Assembly (NCBI RefSeq): GCF_030271535.1
Contig: NZ_JASCXJ010000021.1
Span: 1 to 64,000, forward strand
From: Nocardiopsis sp. ATB16-24
GTDB taxonomy: Bacteria; Actinomycetota; Actinomycetes; Streptosporangiales; Streptosporangiaceae
Direction: 5' to 3'
Length of the DNA: 64,000 nucleotides
The notes below the pieces were generated by a model that was given only the letters and a program-made list of their open reading frames with translations, ran no database searches and was not told the DNA's origin. This document shows, in pieces, positions 1 through 8,880 of this stretch. Made by a program: the position numbers and the translations under genes. Numbering within the stretch: position 1 is the first letter of the stretch; every line of letters begins with the position of its first letter.

Positions 1-39
1 ACTGCCCTGTGGTGGGGTGGGAGAGTAGGTTGCTGCCAC
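1..39 (+). rRNA. rrf: 5S ribosomal RNA, 3' end only
   Basis: The first 39 bases match the conserved 3' end of actinobacterial 5S rRNA, including the stretch GGTGGGAGAGTAGGT followed by the closing GCTGCCAC. The rest of the gene lies left of the window. A Rho-independent terminator follows within 15 bases, as expected for the end of an rrn operon. The call rests on motif recognition, not on folding the full molecule. Confidence 0.88.
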
Positions 40-51
40 GGTTCTTCTTCT

Positions 52-102
52 GGGAGGGGGAGGGGTTGCCCGAAGAGGGTGGTTCCTCCCCCTTCTCTTT
101 TT
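52..102 (+). terminator. Intrinsic terminator of the rRNA operon
   Basis: An inverted repeat of 12 positions (52-63 with 85-96, with two G-T pairs) is followed by the T-rich run CTCTTTTT. It lies directly downstream of the 5S rRNA end, so it should end rrn transcription. Confidence 0.85.
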
Positions 103-220
103 CGTGCGGGCTTGTGAACAAGTGAAAGCTTAGAGGGGCGACGCGAACCCTGTGACGACTCGACCCCCGCCCCCGGAGGGGACAGGGGTCCAGGAACGAG
201 ATCGGGGACCTTCCGGCTTC

Positions 221-1447
221 TCAGAAGGACTCGGCCTGCGCGTGCAGATCCGCGGCCTCGATCTCCTCGCGTGTGATGCCCAGGATGAACGCGATCGTGT
301 CGAGATAGGGCACGTTCACCGAGGTGTCGGCCTGTTGGCGCACCACCGGTTTGGCGTTGAAGGCCACGCCCAGGCCGGCGGCCTGCAACATGTCCAGGTC
401 GTTCGCCCCGTCGCCCACGGCCACCGTCTGTTCGAGGGGGACGCCGGCCTCCGCCGCGAAGCGCTTCAGGGTGGTCGCCTTGCCCTTGCGGTCGATGACC
501 GGGCCGACCAGACCCCCGGTCAGTGTGCCGTCGACGATCTCCAGCGTGTTCGCGGCCGAGTAGTCCAGGCCCAGGCGTTCCACGAGTACGTCGGTGATCT
601 GGGTGAACCCGCCGCTGACGATGCCGAGCTCGTAGCCCAGGCGCTTCAGGGTACGCACCAGGGTCCGTGCGCCGGGGGTCAGCTGGATCTCTTCGCGTAC
701 CTTCTCGATGGTGGAGGCGTCCAGACCCCTGAGCAGCGCGACCCGTTGGCGCAGGGACTCCTCGAAGTCCAGCTTTCCACGCATGGCGTCCTCGGTCACA
801 CGGGCGACCTCCTCCGCGCAACCGGCGTGCGCGGCCAGGAGCTCGATCACCTCGCCCTGGATCAGCGTGGAGTCCACGTCCATGACGATGAGGTGTTTGC
901 CGCGCCGGTGCAGGCCACTCGGCTGCACCGCGACGTCCACGTTCTGGGTCGCCGCCTCGATCGCCAGTTCGGCGCGTAGGTGCTCGACGTCGCCTCCCGA
1001 GACCTCCATCTCCACGGAGGTCACCGGATAACGTGACAGTCGCTCGATCCGGTCGATGTTCGCGCCGGCGCGCGCCACACACGAGGTGAGGGCTCCGAGG
1101 GCGCCGGGACGCAGTGGGTCGGCCAACACCGTCACGTGCAGACGGTTGGGGCCGAACGCGTTCACGCGCCCGTTGCCCTCTCCGTATCCGACCTCCATCC
1201 CGAGGTCCACCGTGGTCTTGTCGACCGCGTTGCGGACCTCCTCGAAGACCCGACGGCGGCTCACACCGGGAGCGACCTTCTCGTCCACCTCGATGACCAC
1301 GCCCAACACGAGGCGGTCCGCGAGGACCACCTGTTCGAGGTCGACGATCGTCACGGGGAAAACGGAGAGAGTGCTCAGGAGACGGGCGCTGATGCCCGGA
1401 CGGTCGCGGCCGGTCACCGTCACCAGAAGCGTGGATTTCTCATTCAT
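221..1447 (-). CDS. serB: Phosphoserine phosphatase SerB with N-terminal ACT domains
   Basis: Hydrolyses O-phosphoserine to serine, the last step of serine synthesis, in the cytosol. The 408-residue protein has two N-terminal ACT-like regulatory domains (about residues 5-180) and a C-terminal HAD phosphatase domain. HAD motif I is DVDSTLI (nucleophile Asp190 in this numbering) and the late motif is GDGANDLDML. Length and domain order match the long actinobacterial SerB form. I chose the ATG at 1447 because homology begins at MNEKSTLL; an in-frame ATG at 1474 would add nine residues. Neither start has a strong ribosome-binding site. A perfect palindrome lies about 67 bases upstream. Confidence 0.93.
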   Translation of the reverse strand: MNEKSTLLVTVTGRDRPGISARLLSTLSVFPVTIVDLEQVVLADRLVLGVVIEVDEKVAPGVSRRRVFEEVRNAVDKTTVDLGMEVGYGEGNGRVNAFGPNRLHVTVLADPLRPGALGALTSCVARAGANIDRIERLSRYPVTSVEMEVSGGDVEHLRAELAIEAATQNVDVAVQPSGLHRRGKHLIVMDVDSTLIQGEVIELLAAHAGCAEEVARVTEDAMRGKLDFEESLRQRVALLRGLDASTIEKVREEIQLTPGARTLVRTLKRLGYELGIVSGGFTQITDVLVERLGLDYSAANTLEIVDGTLTGGLVGPVIDRKGKATTLKRFAAEAGVPLEQTVAVGDGANDLDMLQAAGLGVAFNAKPVVRQQADTSVNVPYLDTIAFILGITREEIEAADLHAQAESF

Positions 1448-1513
1448 GGCGTTGTCCACGTTACTCGGCCGCATGGGGGAGGCGTCGCACAGGGCGGCTT
1501 CTTTTCCCAGCTA

Positions 1514-1528
1514 GTCCACTATGTGGAC
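1514..1528. promoter_or_regulatory. Palindromic operator candidate upstream of serB
   Basis: GTCCAC-TAT-GTGGAC is a perfect 6+3+6 inverted repeat. It sits in the 101-bp gap between the end of the DUF1707 gene and the serB start, where the serB promoter should be. It is too short and lacks a T-run to be a terminator. The binding protein is unknown. Confidence 0.45.
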
Positions 1529-1548
1529 ACCGGGAACGAGGTCCCGGC

Positions 1549-2196
1549 TCACCGGTTCCTTCTGTTCTTCCTTCCGCGTTTGGGCCCCTTCGCCTTGACG
1601 TCCACCCCGCCCAACATGCAGGTTCCCGTCAATCGCACGACCGGGGCGCCCGGGTCCGTGATCTGGTCCGTACCGTGGAGATCGGTTCCGCCCAGGATCG
1701 CCGACGTGTTGTTGATCACCCTGACTCCGTGCGGCACGGTGATCTCCACTCCGCCCATGATCACCGCGACCTGGATGGTGACCTCGCGCCGGCTCAACAC
1801 GGCCTCACGCAGGTCCAGTTCGACCCCGCCGCACAGCACGGACACGTTGGTGCGGGGCTCCACCAGCCAGCGGCCCTTACGCTCACAGCCTCCGAAGACC
1901 GCGACCAGGTTCTCCGACCCCTTGCTCTGTCCGGCCAGGTCGCGTGCCTCACCGTCCAGGATCTCCATGCCACTGGGGGACTGGGAGGAGCGTTCCCTGG
2001 TCGCGTAGTCGTGCCCGGGAGCGGGCAGGTCCTCCACGATGGGGGCGAGTTCGCCCATGGTCTTGGCCCTGTACAGGGTGTCCAGGCGTTCCTCGTGCTC
2101 CACGGGAGTGAGACGTCCCTCCGCCAGGGCCTCACGCAACCTCTCGGCGACCTTGTCCCGGTCCGCGTCGGAGGCTCGGATGTGCTCGGGCTGCAT
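1549..2196 (-). CDS. DUF1707 protein with LiaF-like C-terminal domain
   Basis: The 215-residue protein begins with a typical DUF1707 segment (about residues 4-60: IRASDADRDKVAERLREAL, then the EERLDTLYRAKT core). The C-terminal half is beta-rich and rich in Val and Gly (VAVIMGGVEITVPHGV), as in LiaF/DUF2154 cell-wall-stress proteins. No membrane segment is visible. Actinomycetes carry many paralogues of this family, linked loosely to envelope stress or sporulation; the biochemical role is unknown. Start at 2196 is supported by GAGGAG about ten bases upstream; an in-frame start at 2256 lacks this. Confidence 0.75.
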   Translation of the reverse strand: MQPEHIRASDADRDKVAERLREALAEGRLTPVEHEERLDTLYRAKTMGELAPIVEDLPAPGHDYATRERSSQSPSGMEILDGEARDLAGQSKGSENLVAVFGGCERKGRWLVEPRTNVSVLCGGVELDLREAVLSRREVTIQVAVIMGGVEITVPHGVRVINNTSAILGGTDLHGTDQITDPGAPVVRLTGTCMLGGVDVKAKGPKRGRKNRRNR

Positions 2197-2389
2197 GATG
2201 ACGGGTCTCCTCGTTCTCCATCCGTGGGGCCGGGGCTTCGGCCTACCACACACCAAGTATCGGCCTTCCCCCGTCGTGGCGGATCAGGTATCTCCCCTGG
2301 CCCGACCCCGAACTTCGGCCCCGGTAACCAGGGTCTCCCTTCAGGGACCGGCGGGCAACCCCGGGACGAGGTACCGTGCCGGCCTCTTC

Positions 2390-3196
2390 TCAGCCCTCCG
2401 CCTCGCGGTCGGGCAGCCGGCGTGGGGTCGGGCCGGGAAGAGGGGAGACGGCCGCGTGCGCGGCCACCATGGCCCTTCGTACCGCGGCGTCCAGGCGTCG
2501 GAGCGCCTCGCCCCGGTTCGTCGCCTGGTGGGCGGTCAGCCCCCGCCCCGAGGAGGGCTCGGCCAGTTCCACCACCTTCGCCAGCCGTGCGGCCTGCGTC
2601 GCCACCCGATGGGCACGTGGCGGGTACCCGGGTGCCAGCGGGGGCGCCTCCCGGCCGTCCCGCTCTCCCAGTCGGCGGTGGACGCCGGGGGCGAAGGAGG
2701 CGATGTCGTCGACCCCCTCCATCACCTGGGCGACCTCGATGACGGTGCGCTTCAGCGTCTGTTCCGCCTCGGCCAGACCCGGGACCTGGGGCAGGGTGTC
2801 GTTGGCCGGATACGGCGTCCATGAGACACCCACGTAGGATGAGCCACGCCGGTCGATGGTGGGCACCAGTCCCAGTTGCCGGTCGGAGAGTTGCACCAGC
2901 ACCCCCTCTCGTGCTTGGACGGCGGCCTGGTCGAGTTCCTTCGGTCCCACCAGTCCGAGGGGATCCCCCCAGGAGGGCAGCGCCAACCGGAAGGCGGACA
3001 GGCCCAGGCCGCGGAGCCTCACCAGTGCGGCCCGCAGCGGTATGCCGCTGTCGAGGGGCGGAACCGTTGAGGGTACTGTCCCGATCAGGTTGGGGCCGCT
3101 ACGCCGTTCGACGGCGTCGACGGCGTCGTCGAGTCCGACGTGTCCGGACAGCCAGGCGTTGCCCCAGGCGACGAGTGGTGCGGACGTGAGCTGCAT
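2390..3196 (-). CDS. Conserved actinobacterial protein of unknown function
   Basis: I do not recognise a named family. The 268-residue soluble protein has no signal peptide or membrane span. Strong third-position GC bias and sensible composition support it as a real gene. Visible features are an N-terminal Trp/Gly-rich stretch (VAWGNAWLSGHVGLDDAV), a central hydrophobic core, and a basic Ala/Arg-rich C-terminal helix region. The ATG at 3196 is preceded by a weak GAAG; a GTG at 3223 is the alternative. It is divergent from the ABC ATPase gene with only 56 bp between starts, so the two may share a control region. Confidence 0.7.
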   Translation of the reverse strand: MQLTSAPLVAWGNAWLSGHVGLDDAVDAVERRSGPNLIGTVPSTVPPLDSGIPLRAALVRLRGLGLSAFRLALPSWGDPLGLVGPKELDQAAVQAREGVLVQLSDRQLGLVPTIDRRGSSYVGVSWTPYPANDTLPQVPGLAEAEQTLKRTVIEVAQVMEGVDDIASFAPGVHRRLGERDGREAPPLAPGYPPRAHRVATQAARLAKVVELAEPSSGRGLTAHQATNRGEALRRLDAAVRRAMVAAHAAVSPLPGPTPRRLPDREAEG

Positions 3197-3252
3197 TGCT
3201 TCAGGGTAGATCGGCCCGTGCACCGGCGTGGGACATGATGTGAGGGAGGACG

Positions 3253-4038
3253 ATGGACGGGCGGGTTCTGGACCTGAGCGGGGTCACGGTTCGACGAGGT
3301 GACGCCGACCTGCTGAACGGCGTGGACTGGACGGTGCTGGAGGGCGAGCGCTGGGTGATCCTCGGTCCCAACGGCGCGGGCAAGACCACACTGCTCAACG
3401 TGGTGTACAGCCAGACGCACCCCACGAAGGGCGAGGTGGAGATCCTGGGGGAGCGCCTGGGCCGTGTGGACGTGTTCGAACTCCGCCCCCTCATCGGCTA
3501 CGCGGGGGCAGCGGTGGCCTCGCAGATCGAGGAGGGCAGCACGGTCCTCGACATCGTGATGAGCGCGGCCTACGGGTACGTCGGCCGTTTTCGTGAGGAG
3601 TACGGGACCCCCGACCACGGTCGCGCGCGCACCCTGCTGGGTCACTGGGGTGTGGGGGACATGGCCGGGCGGACCTTCCACACCCTGTCCGAGGGCGAGC
3701 GCAAACGTGTGCTCATCGCACGCGCGCTGATGGCCGACCCCGAACTCCTGCTCCTGGACGAGCCCGCGGCCGGACTGGACCTGGGCGGTCGGGAGGACCT
3801 GTTGCGCAGGTTGGGCAACCTGACACGCAACCCGGCCGCACCCTCCCTCGTCGTGGTGTCGCACCATGTGGAGGAGATCCCCGTCGGGACCACGCACGCA
3901 CTGCTGTTGCGGGAGGGGTCGGTGGTGCGGTCCGGTCCGATCGACGCCGTCCTGACCGCCGAGCACCTTTCGGAGACCTTCGGTCTGTCGTTGAAGGTGG
4001 AGCGCGACGGTGATCGTTGGAGTGCGCGGGCGGTCTGA
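3253..4038 (+). CDS. Stand-alone ABC transporter ATP-binding protein
   Basis: A 261-residue ABC ATPase with Walker A GPNGAGKTT (about residues 39-47), signature LSEGERKRV, Walker B LLLLDEPAAGLD and a switch His in VVVSHHVEEI. It should hydrolyse ATP for a transporter or a non-transport partner, but no permease gene is adjacent. The sequence resembles the iron-complex/molybdate-type ATPases widespread in actinomycetes. GGGAGG six to eight bases upstream fixes the ATG. Substrate cannot be assigned from the window. Confidence 0.88.
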   Translation: MDGRVLDLSGVTVRRGDADLLNGVDWTVLEGERWVILGPNGAGKTTLLNVVYSQTHPTKGEVEILGERLGRVDVFELRPLIGYAGAAVASQIEEGSTVLDIVMSAAYGYVGRFREEYGTPDHGRARTLLGHWGVGDMAGRTFHTLSEGERKRVLIARALMADPELLLLDEPAAGLDLGGREDLLRRLGNLTRNPAAPSLVVVSHHVEEIPVGTTHALLLREGSVVRSGPIDAVLTAEHLSETFGLSLKVERDGDRWSARAV

Positions 4039-4108
4039 CCTGCCCTTCTCCGGCCTCCTCTCTTCTCCTTATGGGATTGTGGGAAAAACGAAAATCGATT
4101 GACCTTAA

Positions 4109-4121
4109 ACAGGATTCCTGT
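4109..4121. promoter_or_regulatory. Short palindrome in the slipin gene promoter region
   Basis: ACAGGA-T-TCCTGT is a perfect 6+1+6 inverted repeat in the AT-richer 246-bp gap between the ABC ATPase and slipin genes. A TTGACC hexamer (4099-4104) lies just before it and could be a -35 element. A regulator site is plausible but unproven. Confidence 0.35.
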
Positions 4122-4284
4122 CCGGATGTAGTCGCCTCGACGCATATGGGGTAACGTCAGCGTGCGGTAAGCGGATCGCTTTATTTCGGCGCGCTTTATG
4201 ATCTTCGGGTGGGCGGGACGCCGATGCGTGGTCCGTGCCCGTACCGTCTGCCACCCCCTGTCAGAAGATCCGGAGCCGCCCCAG

Positions 4285-5214
4285 ATGTTTACGCCCATGA
4301 TCATCATCGTGGCGCTTTTCGTCGCTGTCCTACTGATCATCTTCTGGCGGAGTGTGCGTATCGTTCCGCATTCGATGGAGGACGTCGTCGAGCGCTTCGG
4401 CAAGTTCCACCGGACGCTGAGCTCGGGTTTCAACGTCGTCATTCCCGGTGTGGACCATGTGCGTGAGCGGATCGACCGTCGCGTCCAGGTCGTCAGTTTT
4501 CCTCCGCAGTCGGCCATCACCGAGGACAACCTCGCGGTCGAGGTCGACTCGGCGGTGTACATCCGGGTCGTGGACGCCTACCGGGCCACCTACGAGGTCG
4601 CCAACTTCATCCAGGCCGTCGAACAGCTGACCCTGGCCACGCTGCGCAACGTCATCGGCGGTATGAACCTGGAGGAGACGCTCACCTCCCGTGACGCGAT
4701 CAACCGTGAGTTGAAGGCCGTCCTGGACGAGGCCACCAGGGACTGGGGCATAGAGATCAGTCGTATCGAGCTCAAGGGCATCGAGCCGCCGTCCTCCGTG
4801 CAGGAGGCGATGGAGATGCAGATGCGCGCGGACCGGGAGAAGCGGGCCCAACTGCTCAGCGCCGAGGGTGAGAAGCAGTCCGCGGTGCTGCGCGCCGAGG
4901 GTGAGCGCTCGGCCGCGGTGCTGCGCGCCCAGGGTGCGGCCGAGGCACAGGCGCTCACCGCCAAGGCCGACGCCGATGCCCAGACGACGAGAGCCCGTGG
5001 TGAGGCCGACGCCATCCACATGGTGTTCAAGGCTCTGCACACCAGCCGTGTCGATCCGGACGTGCTGGCCTACCACTACCTCCAGAAGCTGCCCGAGATC
5101 GCACGGGGAGACGCCAACAAGGTGTGGATCGTGCCGGCGGAGATGGGGCAGGCGCTCCAGGGGGTCGGCAGTGCCTTCGAGCGTCTGCGGGACGAGGTGG
5201 TCGGGGTCCGCTGA
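4285..5214 (+). CDS. SPFH/Band-7 family slipin (stomatin-like) membrane protein
   Basis: One N-terminal membrane helix (about residues 5-22) is followed by a Band-7 domain with the typical PHSMEDVVERFGKFHRTLSSGFNVVIPG opening in two parts: PHSMEDVVERFGKF and SGFNVVIPGVD. A long Ala/Glu/Lys-rich helix with repeated AEGE and RAEGE units covers residues 190-250 and should drive oligomerisation. Stomatin-like proteins form membrane microdomain scaffolds, often with an NfeD partner, which is not present here. The 309-residue length is normal. ATG at 4285 is chosen because it directly precedes the membrane helix; an ATG four codons later is possible. Confidence 0.88.
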   Translation: MFTPMIIIVALFVAVLLIIFWRSVRIVPHSMEDVVERFGKFHRTLSSGFNVVIPGVDHVRERIDRRVQVVSFPPQSAITEDNLAVEVDSAVYIRVVDAYRATYEVANFIQAVEQLTLATLRNVIGGMNLEETLTSRDAINRELKAVLDEATRDWGIEISRIELKGIEPPSSVQEAMEMQMRADREKRAQLLSAEGEKQSAVLRAEGERSAAVLRAQGAAEAQALTAKADADAQTTRARGEADAIHMVFKALHTSRVDPDVLAYHYLQKLPEIARGDANKVWIVPAEMGQALQGVGSAFERLRDEVVGVR

Positions 5215-5380
5215 GGCGGGGCGGAAGACGACGGGGCGGTCCGGAGCATGGTCGGGGCCGCCCCTTTCCCGTGGGTCCCGTCCCTTGGCGTATCCCGCCG
5301 AGGGGGCGGGAGGACCCGTCCTCGTAGTCTGTGGTGGCCTTCGAACGTCGGGGGAGCGAGAGCACGAAAGAGCCGAGTGG

Positions 5381-6139
5381 ATGGAACTCTGGGAGGCGGT
5401 GGTCGTCCTCCTCGCCGGCGTGGCCGCGGGCGGGGTCAACGCCGTCGCGGGTTCGGGGACCCTGTTCACCTTCCCCGTCCTTCTGGCCCTCGGCTATCCG
5501 CCGATCACCGCCACGATCTCCAACAGCGTCGGACTGGCGCCGGGCACGCTCAGCGGGACCCTCGCCTACCGGCGTGAGCTGGCCGGTCAGCGCGCCCGCC
5601 TCCTCCGTCTGGGGAGCATGTCCTTCCTGGGGGCGGTGACCGGTGCCCTGCTGCTGATCTACCTGCCTCCAGGCGTGTTCGAGTCCGTGGTGCCGTTCAT
5701 GATCGGTGCCGCGTGCGTGTTGATCGTCCTCCAACCGAGGATCACCAGGTGGGTGCACGCGCGCGGACCCGTCCGCAAGGACGGTGGCCCCCTGCTTCCG
5801 GTGGGCACGTACGCGACGGGGGTCTACGGCGGCTACTTCGCGGCCGCCCAGGGGATCATCCTGATGAGCGTCCTGGGTACCGCCCTGGACGACGACATCC
5901 AGCGGCTCAACGCCCTGAAGAACGCCCTCGCCACCATCGTCAACGGCACCGCGGCGGTGTTCTACATCGTGTTGGCCTCGCCCGCCTGGCCGGTCGTGGG
6001 CCTCCTCGCGGCCGGAACCGTCATGGGCGGCCATCTCGGTGCGAGGTTCGGGCGCAGGCTCAGCCCGACGGCCCTGCGCGTGTGCCTGGTGCTGGTGGGG
6101 CTGTCCGCGGCGGTCCAGCTCCTCATGGGCAGGGTCTGA
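5381..6139 (+). CDS. TSUP (TauE/SafE) family membrane permease
   Basis: A 252-residue integral membrane protein with about seven or eight hydrophobic segments and the family hallmarks: an N-terminal GGVNAVAGSGTLFTFP motif and the internal repeat NALKNALATIVNG. TSUP proteins export or import sulfite, sulfoacetate or other small organosulfur or carboxylate anions; the substrate here cannot be told. The ATG at 5381 opens exactly at the first membrane helix. Its ribosome-binding site is weak. Confidence 0.85.
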   Translation: MELWEAVVVLLAGVAAGGVNAVAGSGTLFTFPVLLALGYPPITATISNSVGLAPGTLSGTLAYRRELAGQRARLLRLGSMSFLGAVTGALLLIYLPPGVFESVVPFMIGAACVLIVLQPRITRWVHARGPVRKDGGPLLPVGTYATGVYGGYFAAAQGIILMSVLGTALDDDIQRLNALKNALATIVNGTAAVFYIVLASPAWPVVGLLAAGTVMGGHLGARFGRRLSPTALRVCLVLVGLSAAVQLLMGRV

Positions 6140-6147
6140 CCTTCTTC

Positions 6148-6771
6148 TCAGTCGTGGAAGTAGCCTCGGCGGTCGGCGTCGTCCACCAGGGCGGTGGCGT
6201 AGGATCCCAGCGCCTCCGAGCCCTCCTGGATCAGCTTGACCTTCTCCATCACCTGGGCCCGGGTCGTACCGAAGCGCACCCAGGTCCCGCCCTCGTTGTG
6301 CCAGTTGGCGAGCATGGGCGAGAGGTGGTCGATCGCGTGGGCGAACCGGGCTTCGACGGTGGCGCACGCCTCGAACTCCTCCCACAGTTCCCGGGCGCGT
6401 TCCGCCTGGTCCGCGGGGAGAAGGGCGAAGATGCGGTCGGCCGCGGCGCGTTCGCGATCGGCCTGAGGTCCCGGGTCGACCTGGTCGAACAGGAACGTGT
6501 CCCCGGCGTCGATCTCGACGATGTCGTGCAGCACCAGCATTTCCACGACCCGGTCGATGTCGGTGCCCTCGGGCGCGTACTCGGCGAAGGTGCGGGCGGA
6601 GAGCGCCAGGTGCCAGGAGTGCTCGGCCGCGTTCTCCCGGCGGGAGCCGTCCACCAGAAGGCCGCGCCGCAGGATGCGCTTGAGCTTGTCGACTTCCAGG
6701 AGGAAGCGTAGTTGTGCGTTCAACCGCTCGTTGTCGACCCCGCTGGCAAAGACCGGTGCCGGTTCCGTCAC
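6148..6771 (-). CDS. HD-domain phosphohydrolase of the HDDC2/YfbR type
   Basis: The 207-residue protein carries the HD-domain residues in order: His in AAEHSWHLAL, the HD pair in LVLHDIVEIDAGD and a late Asp in FAHAIDHLSP. This matches HDDC2/YfbR-like 5'-deoxynucleotidases, which remove phosphate from deoxynucleoside monophosphates in a metal-dependent way. GTG at 6771 is preceded by AGGAGG at good spacing, which decides the start over an upstream ATG at 6915. It ends nine bases from the convergent TSUP gene. Confidence 0.85.
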   Translation of the reverse strand: MTEPAPVFASGVDNERLNAQLRFLLEVDKLKRILRRGLLVDGSRRENAAEHSWHLALSARTFAEYAPEGTDIDRVVEMLVLHDIVEIDAGDTFLFDQVDPGPQADRERAAADRIFALLPADQAERARELWEEFEACATVEARFAHAIDHLSPMLANWHNEGGTWVRFGTTRAQVMEKVKLIQEGSEALGSYATALVDDADRRGYFHD

Positions 6772-6975
6772 GTGGTTCGCCCTCCTGAAGGATGAGTCGA
6801 AACGGTCAGGCGGACCGCTGGGAGCGGTCACCCCTGGATGATCCCATGAAACGTGTACCAGCTGTCGCGGCGGCGTCCTCCATGGGGGCTGCCGAGAGGG
6901 CGAGGAGGCGTGCACGGGGAACGGCGGGTGTGGTGACCGTCCCGGAGGGGACCGGAACGTGGTGGTGGCGGGCGC

Positions 6976-7851
6976 TCAGGAGTCCACGCCGGTCCGGACC
7001 TGCGTGGAAGAGGTCAGGTGGAGGTGGAACCACTCGGTGAGCGCGCGGTCGGTGAGAACCCCGGCCGGAGTGAGGGGGCCGGGTCCCAGGCCCGGTTCGG
7101 GGCCGATGGCGTGGCCCAGGTCCGGTACCACGATGTGACGCAGCGCATGTTCGGGCAGGTGTTCGGCCAGGGCGTCGTGCAGTGAGCCGCCGTGCTCGGG
7201 TGGTACGACCCTGTCCCTTCCTCCACTGACGACGAGCAGTGGTACGCGGTCGCGGCCGATCTCCTGGACCCGGTCGCCGAAGTTCAACCATTCGCGCGCC
7301 TGGCGGGCCTTCTCTGTCCACTCGTAGGGCGTGCCGGTGCGTCGTTCCCTGGCGGCGATGACCAGAGCGGGGTCCACGATCGGGTTGATGACGGCGGCGG
7401 CGCTGACGGGCAGACGCCTCTCGGCGAGCGCGAGCAGGACGGCCGCGGCGCCGGCCCCGACGCCGGTCAGGCCGACGGGGTCGTCGGTGAGGGGGAAGGT
7501 CCGGCGGAGCTCGTCGGCGACGCGGCGTAGCTCGGCCGCGGCCTCCTCCACCACGGGGCCGAACAGTTCCACGAGGTAGTCGCGTTCACCGCGTCGGTTG
7601 ATCTCGGCGACACCGCCCTCGGGGAGGCGGGACCCGAACAGGGGAAGGCCGAGGTAGACCCGCCAGGCCGGAAGCGGGGCCATCGGCACGGCTCCGGCGA
7701 GAGCGGCCTCGGCGCGGGGCGGCTCGAAGGCGTGCAGGCCGAGGACGAGCGGTGCCGGGGTGTCACCGGCGGCGGGTGGCAGGGCCAGGTAGGGCACTCC
7801 GGCCGCGGTTCCGGTCACAGGGCGGGAGAAGGTACCGGCGTCGGCTACCAC
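6976..7851 (-). CDS. Alpha/beta-hydrolase-fold protein lacking the catalytic serine
   Basis: The 291-residue protein has an alpha/beta-hydrolase layout: HAFEPPR loop, nucleophile-elbow region, Asp in SGGRDRVVPPEH and His in VPDLGHAIG. The elbow, normally G-x-S-x-G, reads G-V-G-A-G, with Gly132 where the nucleophile should be, so normal esterase chemistry looks impossible. It may be a pseudo-enzyme, a ligand-binding protein or use another residue. The GTG start overlaps the stop codon of the TetR gene (GTGGTAG), indicating translational coupling; the TetR protein probably controls both. Confidence 0.75.
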   Translation of the reverse strand: MVADAGTFSRPVTGTAAGVPYLALPPAAGDTPAPLVLGLHAFEPPRAEAALAGAVPMAPLPAWRVYLGLPLFGSRLPEGGVAEINRRGERDYLVELFGPVVEEAAAELRRVADELRRTFPLTDDPVGLTGVGAGAAAVLLALAERRLPVSAAAVINPIVDPALVIAARERRTGTPYEWTEKARQAREWLNFGDRVQEIGRDRVPLLVVSGGRDRVVPPEHGGSLHDALAEHLPEHALRHIVVPDLGHAIGPEPGLGPGPLTPAGVLTDRALTEWFHLHLTSSTQVRTGVDS

Positions 7852-8651
7852 TGATGGCCGCCTCCGTTGTGTCGGGAGAAGTGGGACAGGTAACTGCGGA
7901 CGAGGCACTTGGCCTCGTCGATCAGGGCCGGGTCGCCCTCGGCGTCGTCGCGGAAGGCGAGTTTGAGTACGGCGTCGGCGGCCTCGACGGCGACGCGGAT
8001 GGCCCTGTCGAGTGCTTCGTCGTCGGGGATGCCCGTGACGGAGACGATGATCTTGCGCAGGCGAACGGAGATGACCTGGTTGTTCTCGGTTCCGCCGTGG
8101 AGGAGTCGGGGGTCGACGACGTCACCGAAGTGCAGACTGCGAAAGCCCGGCACGTGGCGGTGCATGTCGATGTACTCGTCGACGACCGCGTCGACGGCGT
8201 GGGTCCAGTGGCTGAAGGAGGCGTCCGCGAGGCGCTCGGTGACACGGGCGCCGAACTGGTCGAGGAAGCGCAGGCCGAGTGCCTGGGTGACGGCTTTCTT
8301 GTCCGGGAAGAACTGGTAGAGGGAACCGATGGCGATTCCGGCGCGTTCGGCGATCCTGGTGGTGGAGAGGTTGTCGTAGCCGATCTCGTCGAGGAGTTCG
8401 GCGCAGCAGTCGAGCATGCGTTGGACTCTGAGCACGCTGCGTTGTTGGGCGGGCAGTCTTCGCAGGGGGGCCTGCGCGAAGGCGAGTTCGTCCTGCGCGC
8501 CGCCGACCCGTCCACGGTCCTGGCGTGACGTGCGGTCGTCGCCCGTGTCGCCTGGGGACTGTCGTGGCTTCGGGGGCGCTGAGCTTCGGGAATTTCTCGT
8601 CACGGACCCTATGATGCCTTTTCGGAATCCCTTGGTTCTGGCGAATTCCAT
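7845..8651 (-). CDS. TetR family transcriptional regulator
   Basis: A TetR-type helix-turn-helix lies near residues 80-125 (ELLDEIGYDNLSTTRIAERA, then IGSLYQFFPDKKAV), followed by a helical ligand-binding domain. The first 70 residues are atypically basic and disordered, so the true start may be internal; a GTG in SVTRNS is one candidate. I keep the ATG at 8651. A perfect CTTGAG-TC-CTCAAG palindrome 13 bases upstream suggests autoregulation. It overlaps and is likely co-translated with the hydrolase-fold gene and is divergent from the aldehyde dehydrogenase gene, which it may also control. Confidence 0.83.
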   Translation of the reverse strand: MEFARTKGFRKGIIGSVTRNSRSSAPPKPRQSPGDTGDDRTSRQDRGRVGGAQDELAFAQAPLRRLPAQQRSVLRVQRMLDCCAELLDEIGYDNLSTTRIAERAGIAIGSLYQFFPDKKAVTQALGLRFLDQFGARVTERLADASFSHWTHAVDAVVDEYIDMHRHVPGFRSLHFGDVVDPRLLHGGTENNQVISVRLRKIIVSVTGIPDDEALDRAIRVAVEAADAVLKLAFRDDAEGDPALIDEAKCLVRSYLSHFSRHNGGGHQW

Positions 8652-8663
8652 TTTCGTTCGGGT

Positions 8664-8677
8664 CTTGAGTCCTCAAG
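8664..8677. promoter_or_regulatory. Palindromic TetR operator candidate
   Basis: CTTGAG-TC-CTCAAG is a perfect 14-bp palindrome centred about 20 bases upstream of the TetR start codon, inside the divergent promoter region shared with the aldehyde dehydrogenase gene. Position and symmetry fit TetR autoregulation; binding is inferred. Confidence 0.5.
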
Positions 8678-8880
8678 CGCGCACGGGGCCGTGACGGCGG
8701 ACTCCGGGGCGGACGAGGGCGGCCCCGTCGAGGGGCGTCGATCGCGACCGTCGGTGCTCGGTGACGCCGGGCGGTCCTGCCCCCTCTGGCGCCGACCCGC
8801 TTGGATAGCGCTTTCCACTTCGGCTCTAGGATGGTTGTATCAGGGTCGACGCCGCGTACACACCTCCTGGAGGCTGAGCC

